DNA from: Streptomyces sp. HD
GTDB lineage: Bacteria; Actinomycetota; Actinomycetes; Streptomycetales; Streptomycetaceae
Direction: 5' to 3'
Assembly: GCF_028369295.1 (NCBI RefSeq)
Contig: NZ_JAQMYP010000006.1
Location: forward strand, 124,001 to 188,000
Length of the DNA stretch: 64,000 nt
Every line of letters begins with the position of its first letter. The stretch's first letter is position 1. Below the pieces are notes generated by a model. It searched no databases and was not told the DNA's origin. It saw only the letters and a list, made by a program, of their open reading frames with translations. A program made the translations under genes and the position numbers. Of the stretch, positions 24,941 through 32,952 are shown in pieces.

Positions 24941-25180
24941 ATGACTTCCGCCGAACGCCGTACGGCAATATGCCTCGTACGCGTCGTACTGCAGTCCGAC
25001 CGCACCCTGTTCACCCTGCGCCTCGTACCCGACATCGAGCGGTCCGCGACGGTCGAGACATTCGTCACCTCGGACATCGGATCCGCCGTACGGATCTTCC
25101 GCGCGTTCCTCCTGGATTTCGAGGCCGAACGGCAGAAAACGGATGAAACGCATCCGCCGCAGGGGCCGGCATCCTCGTGA
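24941..25180 (+). CDS. Small hypothetical protein
   Basis: A possible 79-residue protein starting at ATG 24941, with a weak GGTGAGCG ribosome site. An alpha/beta pattern (TAICLVRVVLQSDRTLFTLRLVPDIE, then a helix VRIFRAFLLDFEAER) suggests a small soluble fold. Divergent from the DUF6986 gene. I recognise no family. Coding status is supported by frame-typical GC3 but is not certain. Confidence 0.5.
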   Translation: MTSAERRTAICLVRVVLQSDRTLFTLRLVPDIERSATVETFVTSDIGSAVRIFRAFLLDFEAERQKTDETHPPQGPASS

Positions 25181-25245
25181 CAGCGTGGTGACGCGGGCAT
25201 CTCTACGCTCGCGGCGTGGCACACCAGCGGGGGAGGAGGAGTGCC

Positions 25246-25362
25246 ATGGTCGCCGAATTCGCGCAGTCACTCGTCGACGACGAGGCCCCTGAGGACGTCC
25301 CCGTCCTGCACCTCTTCAACGGCCCGTACGTCACGGTCGGCACGCGACGGCTCAATGTTCCC
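25246..25362 (+). pseudogene. 5' stub of a SARP-type (BTAD) transcriptional regulator
   Basis: ATG 25246 follows an excellent ribosome site (GGAGGAGGA). The first 39 codons (MVAEFAQSL...VLHLFNGPYVTVG-RRLNVP) closely resemble the N-terminus of Streptomyces regulators with an OmpR-like DNA-binding and BTAD domain, where the expected continuation is an EGSKRLL-type helix. Here the sequence instead becomes GPGRRAAAG and other non-homologous residues. The loss of similarity coincides with the stop (25352) of the oppositely oriented orphan gene, so a deletion or insertion joint lies near 25360. Confidence 0.5.
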
Positions 25363-26362
25363 GGTCCCGGCCGGCGGGCAGCAGCCGGTACTCGGCCTGC
25401 ACCGGCCGGGCCGGCGGCCGTACAGCGCACGTGGTGCCGTCGGCTCGGCGCCGGAAGCTGTCACGCTGGACGGCGGGACCGGCCCGTTCCGGGTCGTCTC
25501 GCAGGTCGCTCAGCTCCACGAGGAGCACGGGGTCGGGCAGCCGGTCGGCAGCGGCCGGGCCGTCCAGGGGCGCTTCCTCCACCACCACGGGAACCTGCAC
25601 GGAGAGCGTGGCGCCGGGGCCGACGGAATTGCGCAGTGGGTGGGTGGGATCGAGCGTGAGCCGGGTCTCGTCCGCCGGGTCGTCGTGGACGGCGGCGATC
25701 ACGTCGTAGGACTGCGGTGTCCCGCCCGTGCCGGGGTCGACAAGGATCCGGTTGCGGGCGCGCAGCCTGCGCCGGACGGGCGACAGCCGGAGTTCGGTAC
25801 TGCCCGCGGCGGCCGGGCGCAGGGGCAGCCGGTGGGCTCCGGGCAGCGCGACGGGTTCGGCCAGTACGGCGACGAGGGCGGCCTCGGCGGCGACGAGCGG
25901 TTCGTCGACGATCGCGAGCAGCTCGTCGAAGGACATCTCCAGCTGATGGTCGGTCAGGCAGCGCAGCGTGAGTCGGGTGATGGCGCCGCGCCGGTCCCGG
26001 TCGATGCCGAGGTGCCGTTGTTCCCAGGCGCCGGGGCGGGCCGCCGGCAGCAGCCAGCGGTGCTCCTCGCCGGGTGTGTCGGCGGCGTCGGTGTAGCCGA
26101 ACTCGGCGAGGAACGGCCGGCCGTCGGTGCCGTCGGCGGGCTGGTCCGAGCGGATCCACAGGCGCAGTTCACCGGCGTCGTTCAGATCCAGTGGGGCGCC
26201 CGGCACGAATTCGGCCCGTGCTCCGCCGGCCTCAGGGCGCGCGCTCAGACGTATCGCGGGCATACCGCTCGGCGTGTCGTCGGCCGGGACCTGCGTGACG
26301 GCCAGCAGGGCGGGTGCGGTCGACACCCACGGCTGGTCGAACCCGTGCACGACGACGTCCAT
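25352..26362 (-). CDS. Hypothetical protein, beta-sandwich-like
   Basis: A 336-residue protein. ATG 26362 has GGAAGGGGG upstream. The N-terminal 140 residues have the look of a galactose-binding/jelly-roll domain (PLDLNDAGELRLWIRSDQ, EEHRWLLPAARPGAWEQRHLGI). The second half contains DVIAAVHDDPADETRLTLDPTHPLRNSVGPGATLSVQVPVVVEE, also beta-rich. No signal peptide or membrane segment. I do not recognise the family. Its 3' end overlaps the SARP stub. Confidence 0.7.
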   Translation of the reverse strand: MDVVVHGFDQPWVSTAPALLAVTQVPADDTPSGMPAIRLSARPEAGGARAEFVPGAPLDLNDAGELRLWIRSDQPADGTDGRPFLAEFGYTDAADTPGEEHRWLLPAARPGAWEQRHLGIDRDRRGAITRLTLRCLTDHQLEMSFDELLAIVDEPLVAAEAALVAVLAEPVALPGAHRLPLRPAAAGSTELRLSPVRRRLRARNRILVDPGTGGTPQSYDVIAAVHDDPADETRLTLDPTHPLRNSVGPGATLSVQVPVVVEEAPLDGPAAADRLPDPVLLVELSDLRDDPERAGPAVQRDSFRRRADGTTCAVRPPARPVQAEYRLLPAGRDREH

Positions 26363-26566
26363 GGCGCCCCCTTCCCTCATCGGCTATCGCGACGCCAGGC
26401 CACGGTAGGGCGCCCGCCGTCGCGGGCCCGTTACCGGAAGGCCCCGCCGGTTCCGGCCCAACTCCCGTGCGGATGACGGCCGTCGGGCATGAACGCCCCC
26501 TCGGCCTGGGAAGCCACCCCTCATCTCCTCGCTCTGTCCGATCCGGTACTCGACGAAGGAGCCCCT

Positions 26567-27475
26567 GTGCCGAACCACAGCCGAGTCACGCGCCGTCTGG
26601 GCCTCAGGATCGCGTTGGCGACCGCGGTCACCGCGCCCCTGTCCAGCGCGGCTCTGCCCACCTCCGCGGCCTCGGCGGGCGAGCATCCGCCCCGCCGGCA
26701 TCTCCAGGCCATGTCCTTCAACCTTCGGTTCGCGAGCACCACGGAGCCCAACAGCTGGACCGTGCGCAGACCGGTGATGCGTGAGCTGCTGCGCCGCGAG
26801 GCCCCGCACGTCATAGGCACCCAGGAGGGAGTCTTCTCGCAGCTGCTCGACCTCGACGCCGACCTCGGCGAGCGCTACGACTGGGTGGGCACCGGCCGCC
26901 TGCACGGCAGCCGCGACGAGAACATGGCCGTCTTCTACGACTCCCATCGACTGCACCCGACCGAGTATGACCACTTCTGGCTCTCCGACGCCCCGGACGT
27001 GATCGGCTCCAACACCTGGGGGGCTGCCTTCCCCCGTATGGTCACCTGGGTCCGATTCCGCGATCTGGCCGACGACGGGCGGGAGTTCTACGTCCTCAAC
27101 ACGCACTTCGACCATGTCAGCCAGTTCGCCCGCGTGCGCAGCGCCCGGCTCATCGCCGAACGGATCGCCGGGTTCGACCGCTCGCTGCCGGTCGTGGTGA
27201 CCGGTGACTTCAATGTCGCCGCCCACAAGAACGGGGTGTACGACACCCTGCTCGACTCCGGTCTCGTCGACACCTGGGACACCGCGCGCGAGCGCAGCGC
27301 GCTGTACGGCACCTTCCACGGCTACAAGCCGCTGAAGCCGGACGGCGACCGCATCGACTGGATCCTGAGCACGCCCGGCGTCACGGCGCACCGGGCGGTG
27401 ATCAACACGTTCGCCGAGAACGGCCAGTTCCCGAGCGACCATCTGCCCGTGCAGGCGTTCCTGAGCCTGGGATGA
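26567..27475 (+). CDS. Secreted endonuclease/exonuclease/phosphatase family protein
   Basis: A 302-residue exported EEP-fold phosphoesterase. The signal peptide runs to about residue 37 (LRIALATAVTAPLSSAALPTSAASA). Catalytic motifs: MSFNLRFA (Asn), IGTQEG (metal Glu), NTHFDHVS (His), VVTGDFNV (Asp/Asn), RIDWIL (Asp) and SDHLPV (Asp-His). All key residues are present. It likely hydrolyses a phosphodiester in the medium (nucleic acid, phospholipid or a phosphate ester). GTG 26567 follows GAAGGAG; the 26-codon upstream extension is unlikely. Confidence 0.87.
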   Translation: MPNHSRVTRRLGLRIALATAVTAPLSSAALPTSAASAGEHPPRRHLQAMSFNLRFASTTEPNSWTVRRPVMRELLRREAPHVIGTQEGVFSQLLDLDADLGERYDWVGTGRLHGSRDENMAVFYDSHRLHPTEYDHFWLSDAPDVIGSNTWGAAFPRMVTWVRFRDLADDGREFYVLNTHFDHVSQFARVRSARLIAERIAGFDRSLPVVVTGDFNVAAHKNGVYDTLLDSGLVDTWDTARERSALYGTFHGYKPLKPDGDRIDWILSTPGVTAHRAVINTFAENGQFPSDHLPVQAFLSLG

Positions 27476-27478
27476 CAC

Positions 27479-27516
27479 GAGGCCCCCATGACCGTCGGCA
27501 CGGTCATGGGGGCCTC
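27479..27516. terminator. Strong bidirectional hairpin terminator
   Basis: A perfect 17-bp inverted repeat (27479-27495 with 27500-27516; arm GAGGCCCCCATGACCGT) with loop CGGC. It lies between the convergent stops of the phosphodiesterase (27475) and etfA (27534), and is one of the best hairpins in the window. No T-run. Confidence 0.88.
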
Positions 27517-27533
27517 GCTGCGCCTGTGCGGGA

Positions 27534-28508
27534 TCAGCCCTTGCGGGCCTTGATCTCCTCGGTCAGGGCCGGGACGACGTCGAAGAGGTCGCCGACGACG
27601 CCGTAGTCGACCAGCTCGAAGATCGGGGCCTCGGCGTCCTTGTTGATCGCCACGATCGTCTTCGAGGTCTGCATGCCGGCGCGGTGCTGGATCGCGCCGG
27701 AGATACCGGAGGCGATGTACAGCTGCGGCGACACGCTCTTGCCGGTCTGGCCGACCTGGTTGGTGTGCGGGTACCAGCCCGCGTCCACCGCGGCACGCGA
27801 GGCACCGACGGCCGCACCGAGCGAGTCGGCGAGGGCCTCGATGATCGAGAAGTTCTCCGCGCCGTTGACGCCACGGCCACCGGAGACCACGATCGCGGCC
27901 TCGGTCAGCTCCGGACGCCCGGTCGACTCACGCGGCGTGCGCGCGGTCACCTTGGTGCCGGTGGCGGCGGCGGAGAAGGTCACTGCGAGGGCCTCGACCG
28001 CACCGGCGGCCGGAGCGGCCTCCACGGCGGCCGAGTTCGGCTTGACCGTGATGACCGGGGTGCCCTTGGAGACACGGGACTTGGTGGTGAAGGACGCGGC
28101 GAACACCGACTGGGTGGCCACCGGGCCCTCGTCGCCGGCCTCCAGGTCGACGGCGTCGGTGATGATGCCGGAGCCCAGACGCAGCGCCAGACGGGCGGCG
28201 ATCTCCTTGCCCTCGGCGGAGGACGGCACCAGCACGGCGGCCAGGGAGCCCCCGGCGGACACCACCTCGACGGCGGCCTGGAGGGCGTCGACCTTCGGGA
28301 CGACCAGGTAGTCGGCGTACTCGGACGCGTCGTGGGTGAGGACCTTGACCGCGCCGTGCTCGGCGAGGGTGGCGGCGGTGTCACCGGCACCACTGCCGAG
28401 GGCGACGGCGACCGGCTCGCCGACGCGGCGGGCCAGGGTCAGCAGCTCCAGCGTGGGCTTGCGGACGGCACCGTCCACGTGATCGACGTAGACGAGAACT
28501 TCAGCCAT
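27534..28508 (-). CDS. etfA: Electron transfer flavoprotein subunit alpha
   Basis: A 324-residue ETF alpha subunit. The N-terminal domain I (1-190) is followed by the FAD-binding domain II with [36 protein letters not shown] and [23 protein letters not shown], the family signature; [23 protein letters not shown] ends it. It accepts electrons from acyl-CoA and other dehydrogenases and passes them to ETF-quinone oxidoreductase. It is encoded after etfB with 74 bp between, in one operon. Confidence 0.97.
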   Translation of the reverse strand: MAEVLVYVDHVDGAVRKPTLELLTLARRVGEPVAVALGSGAGDTAATLAEHGAVKVLTHDASEYADYLVVPKVDALQAAVEVVSAGGSLAAVLVPSSAEGKEIAARLALRLGSGIITDAVDLEAGDEGPVATQSVFAASFTTKSRVSKGTPVITVKPNSAAVEAAPAAGAVEALAVTFSAAATGTKVTARTPRESTGRPELTEAAIVVSGGRGVNGAENFSIIEALADSLGAAVGASRAAVDAGWYPHTNQVGQTGKSVSPQLYIASGISGAIQHRAGMQTSKTIVAINKDAEAPIFELVDYGVVGDLFDVVPALTEEIKARKG

Positions 28509-28582
28509 GGGAATGCTCTCCTGCGGATTGCGAAGTCTTAAGGGGCGGAAGGGGTGTTGAGCCTCAAGCGGGCCGGTGCCCC

Positions 28583-29371
28583 TTAGATGAACTTCTGGCT
28601 CGCGAGGTACTCGGCGAGCTGCTTGCCGCCCTCGCCCTCGTCCTTGACGATCGTGCCGGCGGTACGGGCCGGACGCTCGGCCGCGCTGTCCACGACGGTG
28701 TAGGCACCCTCAAGACCGACCTCCTCCGCCTCGATGTCGAGGTCGGAGAGGTCCCAGGACTCCACCGGCTTCTTCTTGGCGGCCATGATGCCCTTGAAGG
28801 ACGGGTAACGCGCCTCGCCCGACTGGTCGGTGACCGACACGACGGCCGGCAGCGACGCCTCCAGCTGCTCGGTGGCGGTGTCGCCGTCCCGGCGGCCCTT
28901 GACCGTGCCGTCCTCCACGGAGACCTCGGACAGCAGGGTGACCTGCGGGACGCCCAGACGCTCGGCCAGCAGCGCCGGTACGACACCCATGGTGCCGTCG
29001 GTGGAGGCCATGCCGGAGATCACCAGGTCGTAGCCGGCCTTCTCGACGGCCTTGGCCAGCACCAGCGAGGTGCCCAGGGCGTCGGTGCCGTGCAGGTCGT
29101 CGTCCTCGACGTGGATGGCCTTGTCGGCGCCCATGGACAGCGCCTTGCGCAGGGCGTCCTTGGCGTCCTCGGGGCCCACCGTCAGAACGGTGATCTCCAC
29201 GTCGTCGTCGGAGTTCTCGGAGATCTGCAGCGCCTGCTCGACCGCGTACTCGTCGAGCTCGGAGAGCAGACCGTCCACGTCGTCCCGGTCGACGGTCAGG
29301 TCATCGGCGAAGTGCCGGTCGCCAGTGGCGTCGGGCACGTACTTCACAGTGACAACGATCCTCAAGCTCAC
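28583..29371 (-). CDS. etfB: Electron transfer flavoprotein subunit beta
   Basis: A 262-residue ETF beta subunit binding AMP: VTVKYVPDATGDRHF at the start, DEYAVEQALQI, LTVGPEDAKDALRKALSMGADKAIHV, and GMASTDGTMGVVPALLAERLGVPQVTLLSEV. It pairs with EtfA to form the FAD/AMP heterodimer. It starts at GTG 29371 with GGAGAG upstream. The 240-bp upstream region carries an inverted repeat at 29402-29423 and a TACT...AGTA palindrome at 29480-29491, so expression may follow fatty-acid or amino-acid catabolism. Confidence 0.97.
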   Translation of the reverse strand: MSLRIVVTVKYVPDATGDRHFADDLTVDRDDVDGLLSELDEYAVEQALQISENSDDDVEITVLTVGPEDAKDALRKALSMGADKAIHVEDDDLHGTDALGTSLVLAKAVEKAGYDLVISGMASTDGTMGVVPALLAERLGVPQVTLLSEVSVEDGTVKGRRDGDTATEQLEASLPAVVSVTDQSGEARYPSFKGIMAAKKKPVESWDLSDLDIEAEEVGLEGAYTVVDSAAERPARTAGTIVKDEGEGGKQLAEYLASQKFI

Positions 29372-29401
29372 GCCGGCTCTCCTACTGCGTCGACATTTCT
29401 C

Positions 29402-29423
29402 TGCTGCCTACTTGCAGGCAGCA
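29402..29423 (-). promoter_or_regulatory. Inverted repeat in etfB leader
   Basis: TGCTGCC-N8-GGCAGCA is a perfect 7-bp inverted repeat about 30 bp before the etfB start. It may be an operator or a 5' leader hairpin. Confidence 0.4.
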
Positions 29424-29479
29424 TAGGCGCCCCAAGCGGCTGGTCCCGTTCGGAGCGACCCGCGCCCCGAGCGAAATAT

Positions 29480-29491
29480 TACTCGTCAGTA
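29480..29491 (-). promoter_or_regulatory. TetR-like palindrome upstream of etfBA
   Basis: TACT-CGTC-AGTA within ATATTACTCGTCAGTACACC is a TACT/AGTA dyad like those bound by TetR-type regulators of fatty-acid catabolism. It is about 110 bp upstream of etfB. The rest of the 29372-29613 gap shows no gene. Confidence 0.35.
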
Positions 29492-29613
29492 CACCCAGTT
29501 CATCCCCGCTAAGCAAGCGCTTTGAACTGTGACCTTTGCAACGCAGCGTAATCGGATTCGGACGGCTTCGCAGAACGACGGAGGGCTTGATCGGTCACAT
29601 CGGCCTGGTGAGG

Positions 29614-30123
29614 TCAGTCACGTAGGCCGTTGAACCGGCCCTGGTGGTACAGGAGCGGACGTCCGGGACCGCTGGGGTCACCGAGCACGACCTCGCCCAG
29701 CACGATGCGGTGATCGCCCGCGGGCACGCGCGCCACGATCCGGCACACCATCCAGGCCAGGACGTCGTCGAGGACGGGGACACCCTCGGGGCCCTCGCGC
29801 CACACCGTGGGCGCGCCGAAGCGGTCGGCGCCGCTGCGGGCGAAGGTCGCGGCCAGCTCCTGCTGGTGCTCGCCGAGTATGTGGACGCCGACGTGGTCCG
29901 TCCCGGCGATCGCCGGCCAGCTGGAGGCGCCGGTGCCGATACCGAAGGAGAGGATCGGGGGCTCGGCGGAGACGGAGGTGAGGGAGGTGGCGGTGAAGCC
30001 GACCGGGCCCGCCTCCCCGCGCGCGGTGATCACGGCCACTCCGGCGGCATGGCGCCGGAACACGGAGCGGAGCAGTTCGGGCGAGGCCTGCTGAGTGGTG
30101 CCGAGGTCGGACATGGCCGTCAT
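29614..30123 (-). CDS. Flavin reductase family (FMN-binding split barrel) protein
   Basis: A 169-residue protein of the flavin reductase-like family: LRSVFRRHAAGVAVITARGEAGPVGFTATSLTSVSAEPPILSFGIG is the standard N-terminal flavin-binding signature, and GDHRIVLGEVV with PLLYHQGRFNGL ends it. It uses NAD(P)H to reduce free FMN, normally for a two-component monooxygenase; no monooxygenase is adjacent. The start at ATG 30123 has GAAGGA about 12 bases upstream; two further ATGs lie within 60 bases. Confidence 0.9.
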   Translation of the reverse strand: MTAMSDLGTTQQASPELLRSVFRRHAAGVAVITARGEAGPVGFTATSLTSVSAEPPILSFGIGTGASSWPAIAGTDHVGVHILGEHQQELAATFARSGADRFGAPTVWREGPEGVPVLDDVLAWMVCRIVARVPAGDHRIVLGEVVLGDPSGPGRPLLYHQGRFNGLRD

Positions 30124-30332
30124 GGAGTTGTCCTTCTGCGAGGGGAGGCGTGCGGATCCGTTGCTGCTCAACAGCTCGGACAGCAGGCGCTCGCGGTACG
30201 GGCCAGATCGACGTGGGCCCGTCCGAAGAGAAGGAGTTCCTCAGGCATACGGTCAGGCTGACGATAGGTGGTGCGCACAGTCAAGTACGTTCCGCCATGT
30301 GGGAGATGACTCACCCTCGGTGTCACACCCCC

Positions 30333-30746
30333 TCAGACCGCTTCCCCGAGGGCGGCGATCACGTCCGCCTTGCGCGGCTGACCGGTGGCCCGCCGTACGA
30401 CGTGACCGTCGGCGTCGAGGACCAGCACGGTCGGCGTCTTGAGGATGTCGAACCGCCGTACGAGGTCCAGGTTGTCCTCGGCGTCGAGTTCGACATGGGT
30501 CACGCCCGGGACCATGCCGGCCACCTCGCCCAGCACACGCCGGGTGGCCCGGCAGGGGGCGCAGAACGCGCTGGAGAACTGCACGAGGGTGGCGCGCTCG
30601 CCCAGCGCCTCGCCCAACTCGGCCGCCCCGAGCCGCTTTCCGTCGTCGCGCCCGCGCACGCGCACTCTCCCGCTCCGCCGCCGCTGCAGCACTCCGTATG
30701 CGCTCGCCGCCGCGAGCACCGCCACACACACCACAAGTCCGGTCAT
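30333..30746 (-). CDS. Membrane-anchored thioredoxin-fold protein
   Basis: A 137-residue protein. One N-terminal TM helix (MTGLVVCVAVLAAASAYGVL) is followed by a basic stretch and a thioredoxin domain with active site FSSAFCAPCRATRRVL (CAPC) and cis-Pro in ILKTPTVLVLD. The topology suggests an extracytoplasmic or membrane-face disulfide reductant. It is divergent from a DUF4395 membrane protein 76 bp away, a pairing I recall in other actinobacteria. GAGCAGGG precedes ATG 30746. Confidence 0.87.
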   Translation of the reverse strand: MTGLVVCVAVLAAASAYGVLQRRRSGRVRVRGRDDGKRLGAAELGEALGERATLVQFSSAFCAPCRATRRVLGEVAGMVPGVTHVELDAEDNLDLVRRFDILKTPTVLVLDADGHVVRRATGQPRKADVIAALGEAV

Positions 30747-30822
30747 CACCCTGCTCAAGCATTCACGAGACTGCAAAGATTCCCGACTCCCCCCGCGGCC
30801 CCCGATGCGGAATGCTTGATTC

Positions 30823-31239
30823 ATGGACATCGATGTGAGGGGCCCGCGTTTCGGGGCGGCCGTGACGACCGTGGTGCTGGCGGTCGTGCTGGTCACCGGG
30901 AGCGCCTGGCTGCTGGCCTGGCAGACGCTGGCGTTCGCGCTGGGCGCGGCGGGCGGGGTGGCCCGTTCGCCCTACGGGTGGCTGTTCCGCAGGGCCGTCC
31001 GCCCCCGGATCGGGCCGCCGACCGAGTTCGAGGCGCCCGAACCGCCGCGGTTCGCCCAGACGGTGGGACTGGTCTTCGCCGGCATCGGGCTGGTCGGTTT
31101 CACGCTCGGGCCGGACTGGCTGGGTCTCGCCGCGACCGGGGCCGCGCTCGCGGCCGCGTTCCTTAACGCCGTCTTCGGGTACTGCCTGGGCTGCGAGATG
31201 TACCTGCTCGTGCGGCGGGTGACGGTGCGCGCAGAGTAA
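30823..31239 (+). CDS. DUF4395 family membrane protein
   Basis: A 138-residue integral membrane protein with four hydrophobic segments. The DUF4395 marks are visible: MDIDVRGPRFGAAVTTVVLAV, PRFAQTVGLVFAGIG, and the C-terminal FGYCLGCEMYLLVRR with a CxxC pair at the membrane face. Often next to thioredoxin-like or rhodanese genes; a role in moving reducing equivalents or sulfur across the membrane is inference. It is divergent from the thioredoxin-fold gene. Confidence 0.87.
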   Translation: MDIDVRGPRFGAAVTTVVLAVVLVTGSAWLLAWQTLAFALGAAGGVARSPYGWLFRRAVRPRIGPPTEFEAPEPPRFAQTVGLVFAGIGLVGFTLGPDWLGLAATGAALAAAFLNAVFGYCLGCEMYLLVRRVTVRAE

Positions 31240-31427
31240 AGGCTGCGCCAAAATCCGAGGTGGATCAAGGGACTGACGTGACGAGGATCTCGCCTTTCAC
31301 AGGCACTTGGGCTTGGCCGTCGGGCGTTCTTGGGGCACGATCTGCGACATGCCGTTTACCTACGGCTGCGTAACTTTCCCACTGGGAGCCTCCTTCCCAG
31401 GCAGAAGAGGAAGGGTCCTTCCCGTCC

Positions 31428-32168
31428 ATGGCAGAGCTTGTCTACCGTCCCGTCGTCGGTTTCGCCCAGACGTTGTTCAAGGCGTGGGACCTCAAGATCG
31501 ACTGCAAGGGGTCGGAGAACATTCCGCGCTCGGGCGGCGCCGTGCTGGTGAGCAACCACATCAGCTATCTGGACTTCGTCTTCAACGGCCTGGCGGCGCT
31601 GCCGCAGAAACGACTCGTCCGTTTCATGGCGAAGGAGTCCGTTTTCCGGCACAAGATCTCCGGTCCACTGATGCGCGGTATGAAGCACATCCCGGTGGAC
31701 CGCAAGCAGGGTGAGGCGGCGTACGCGCATGCGCTGGACTCGCTGAGGTCCGGTGAGATCGTGGGGGTCTTCCCGGAGGCCACGATCTCCCCGTCGTTCA
31801 CGCTGAAGAGCTTCAAGTCGGGTGCCGCGCGGCTGGCCCAGGAGGCGGGTGTGCCGCTGATCCCGATGGCCGTGTGGGGGACCCAGCGCCTGTGGACCAA
31901 GGGCCACCCGCGCAACTTCAAGCGCAGCCACATCCCGATCACGATCCGGGTCGGCGAGGCGATCGAGGCGTCCAAGGACAAGTACGCCGGTGCCATCACG
32001 CGCCAGCTGCGCGAGCGCGTCCAGGAACTGCTGGAGGCCGCGCAGCGTGCCTATCCGGTGCGGCCCAAGGACGCCAACGACACGTGGTGGATGCCGGCGC
32101 ATCTGGGTGGGACCGCTCCTACGCCGGAGCAGGTTCGCGAGGCCGAGGCCGGGCGCTCCGCCGGGTAG
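31428..32168 (+). CDS. 1-acyl-sn-glycerol-3-phosphate acyltransferase (PlsC family)
   Basis: A 246-residue PlsC-type acyltransferase. Motif I NHISYLD gives H44 and D49; motif II-like FMAKESVF; motif III FPEATISPSFTLKSFKSGAARLA; motif IV VPLIPMAVWGTQRLW. It adds the second acyl chain to lysophosphatidate in phospholipid synthesis, or acylates a related lipid. The 188-bp upstream gap holds the promoter and no gene. A dispersed repeat follows the stop. Confidence 0.9.
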   Translation: MAELVYRPVVGFAQTLFKAWDLKIDCKGSENIPRSGGAVLVSNHISYLDFVFNGLAALPQKRLVRFMAKESVFRHKISGPLMRGMKHIPVDRKQGEAAYAHALDSLRSGEIVGVFPEATISPSFTLKSFKSGAARLAQEAGVPLIPMAVWGTQRLWTKGHPRNFKRSHIPITIRVGEAIEASKDKYAGAITRQLRERVQELLEAAQRAYPVRPKDANDTWWMPAHLGGTAPTPEQVREAEAGRSAG

Positions 32169-32212
32169 TGCCGGGTTGTGCCGGTGGTCGTCTGCGGCGC
32201 CGTCGTGGCTTG

Positions 32213-32234
32213 TCGCGCAGTTCCCCGCGCCCCT
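32213..32234 (-). repeat. Dispersed 22-nt repeat, copy 1
   Basis: Read on the minus strand, the 22-nt core (starting AGGGGCGCGGGG, ending ACTGCGCGA) begins inside the TAA stop of the B3/4 gene. It is identical to 52858-52879. From memory, this motif is common between genes in many Streptomyces genomes. Confidence 0.8.
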
Positions 32235-32944
32235 TAGGGGCGTTGCCGGACCGACAGCGACCGGCTCACCGCGATACTCGCTCCCGGGCTGAACTTCTCC
32301 AGCAGTTCCGCCAGCTCGGTCGCCGCCTGCTCGACGTCGGTCACCGGCATGGGTGCCATGCTCTCCAGCAGGAAGATGCCCGAGGTGCTCTCCTCGGTGA
32401 GGCGGGTGCGCGGGCCCTGGCGCCAGTTCCAGCGGCGGCAGGTCACGCCCGCATCGTCGCGCCATACGACCTCGCCCGCGTCGGGGTGCTCTACGGCCTC
32501 CTCACCGCCGGCGACGGTCACGAAGTCCTCCTCGCCGGTCGCTCGCACCAGGCGCATACCGCCCTCGATGCGGTCGATGTCCTCGCCGCCCACGGGGATG
32601 AGGTGGGCGACGCTGATGGCGTTGTAGAGGTCGACCAGCAGGTTGATCCGGGGCAGCCCCGCCTCCGACAGTGCCCTCTTGGCCAGCGCCTCCGCGGAGT
32701 TGCGGGTGCGTGACGGCTTCGACCCGAACGCCGTGTACACCTCCCGCCAGGCCGCCATGTGCGGGTCCTCGTGCGGGGCGCGTCCGCCCAGGCGTACCGC
32801 GAGCCGGCGGGCCGCGTCGTCGAGCAGCTCGGCACTGGCGTCGGTGCTCGGGCCGTTGACCAGCCCGCGCGCCTCGATGGCGACGTGGGTGAAACCGGGC
32901 GCGAGGGCGCGCACCTCGTCGGACACGGTCAGGGAGAGGGTCAT
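32234..32944 (-). CDS. B3/B4 domain-containing protein
   Basis: A 236-residue protein with the B3/B4 fold found as an editing domain in phenylalanyl-tRNA synthetase beta. Visible motifs: HVAIEARGLVNGPST, EVYTAFGSKPSRTRNSAEAL, LPRINLLVDLYNAISV and GVTCRRWNWRQGPRTRL. Stand-alone B3/4 proteins may hydrolyse mischarged tRNA or a small ester; unproven. It starts at ATG 32944, nine bases after the transglutaminase-like gene, so the two form an operon. Confidence 0.88.
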   Translation of the reverse strand: MTLSLTVSDEVRALAPGFTHVAIEARGLVNGPSTDASAELLDDAARRLAVRLGGRAPHEDPHMAAWREVYTAFGSKPSRTRNSAEALAKRALSEAGLPRINLLVDLYNAISVAHLIPVGGEDIDRIEGGMRLVRATGEEDFVTVAGGEEAVEHPDAGEVVWRDDAGVTCRRWNWRQGPRTRLTEESTSGIFLLESMAPMPVTDVEQAATELAELLEKFSPGASIAVSRSLSVRQRP

Positions 32945-32952
32945 GGCCTGCC

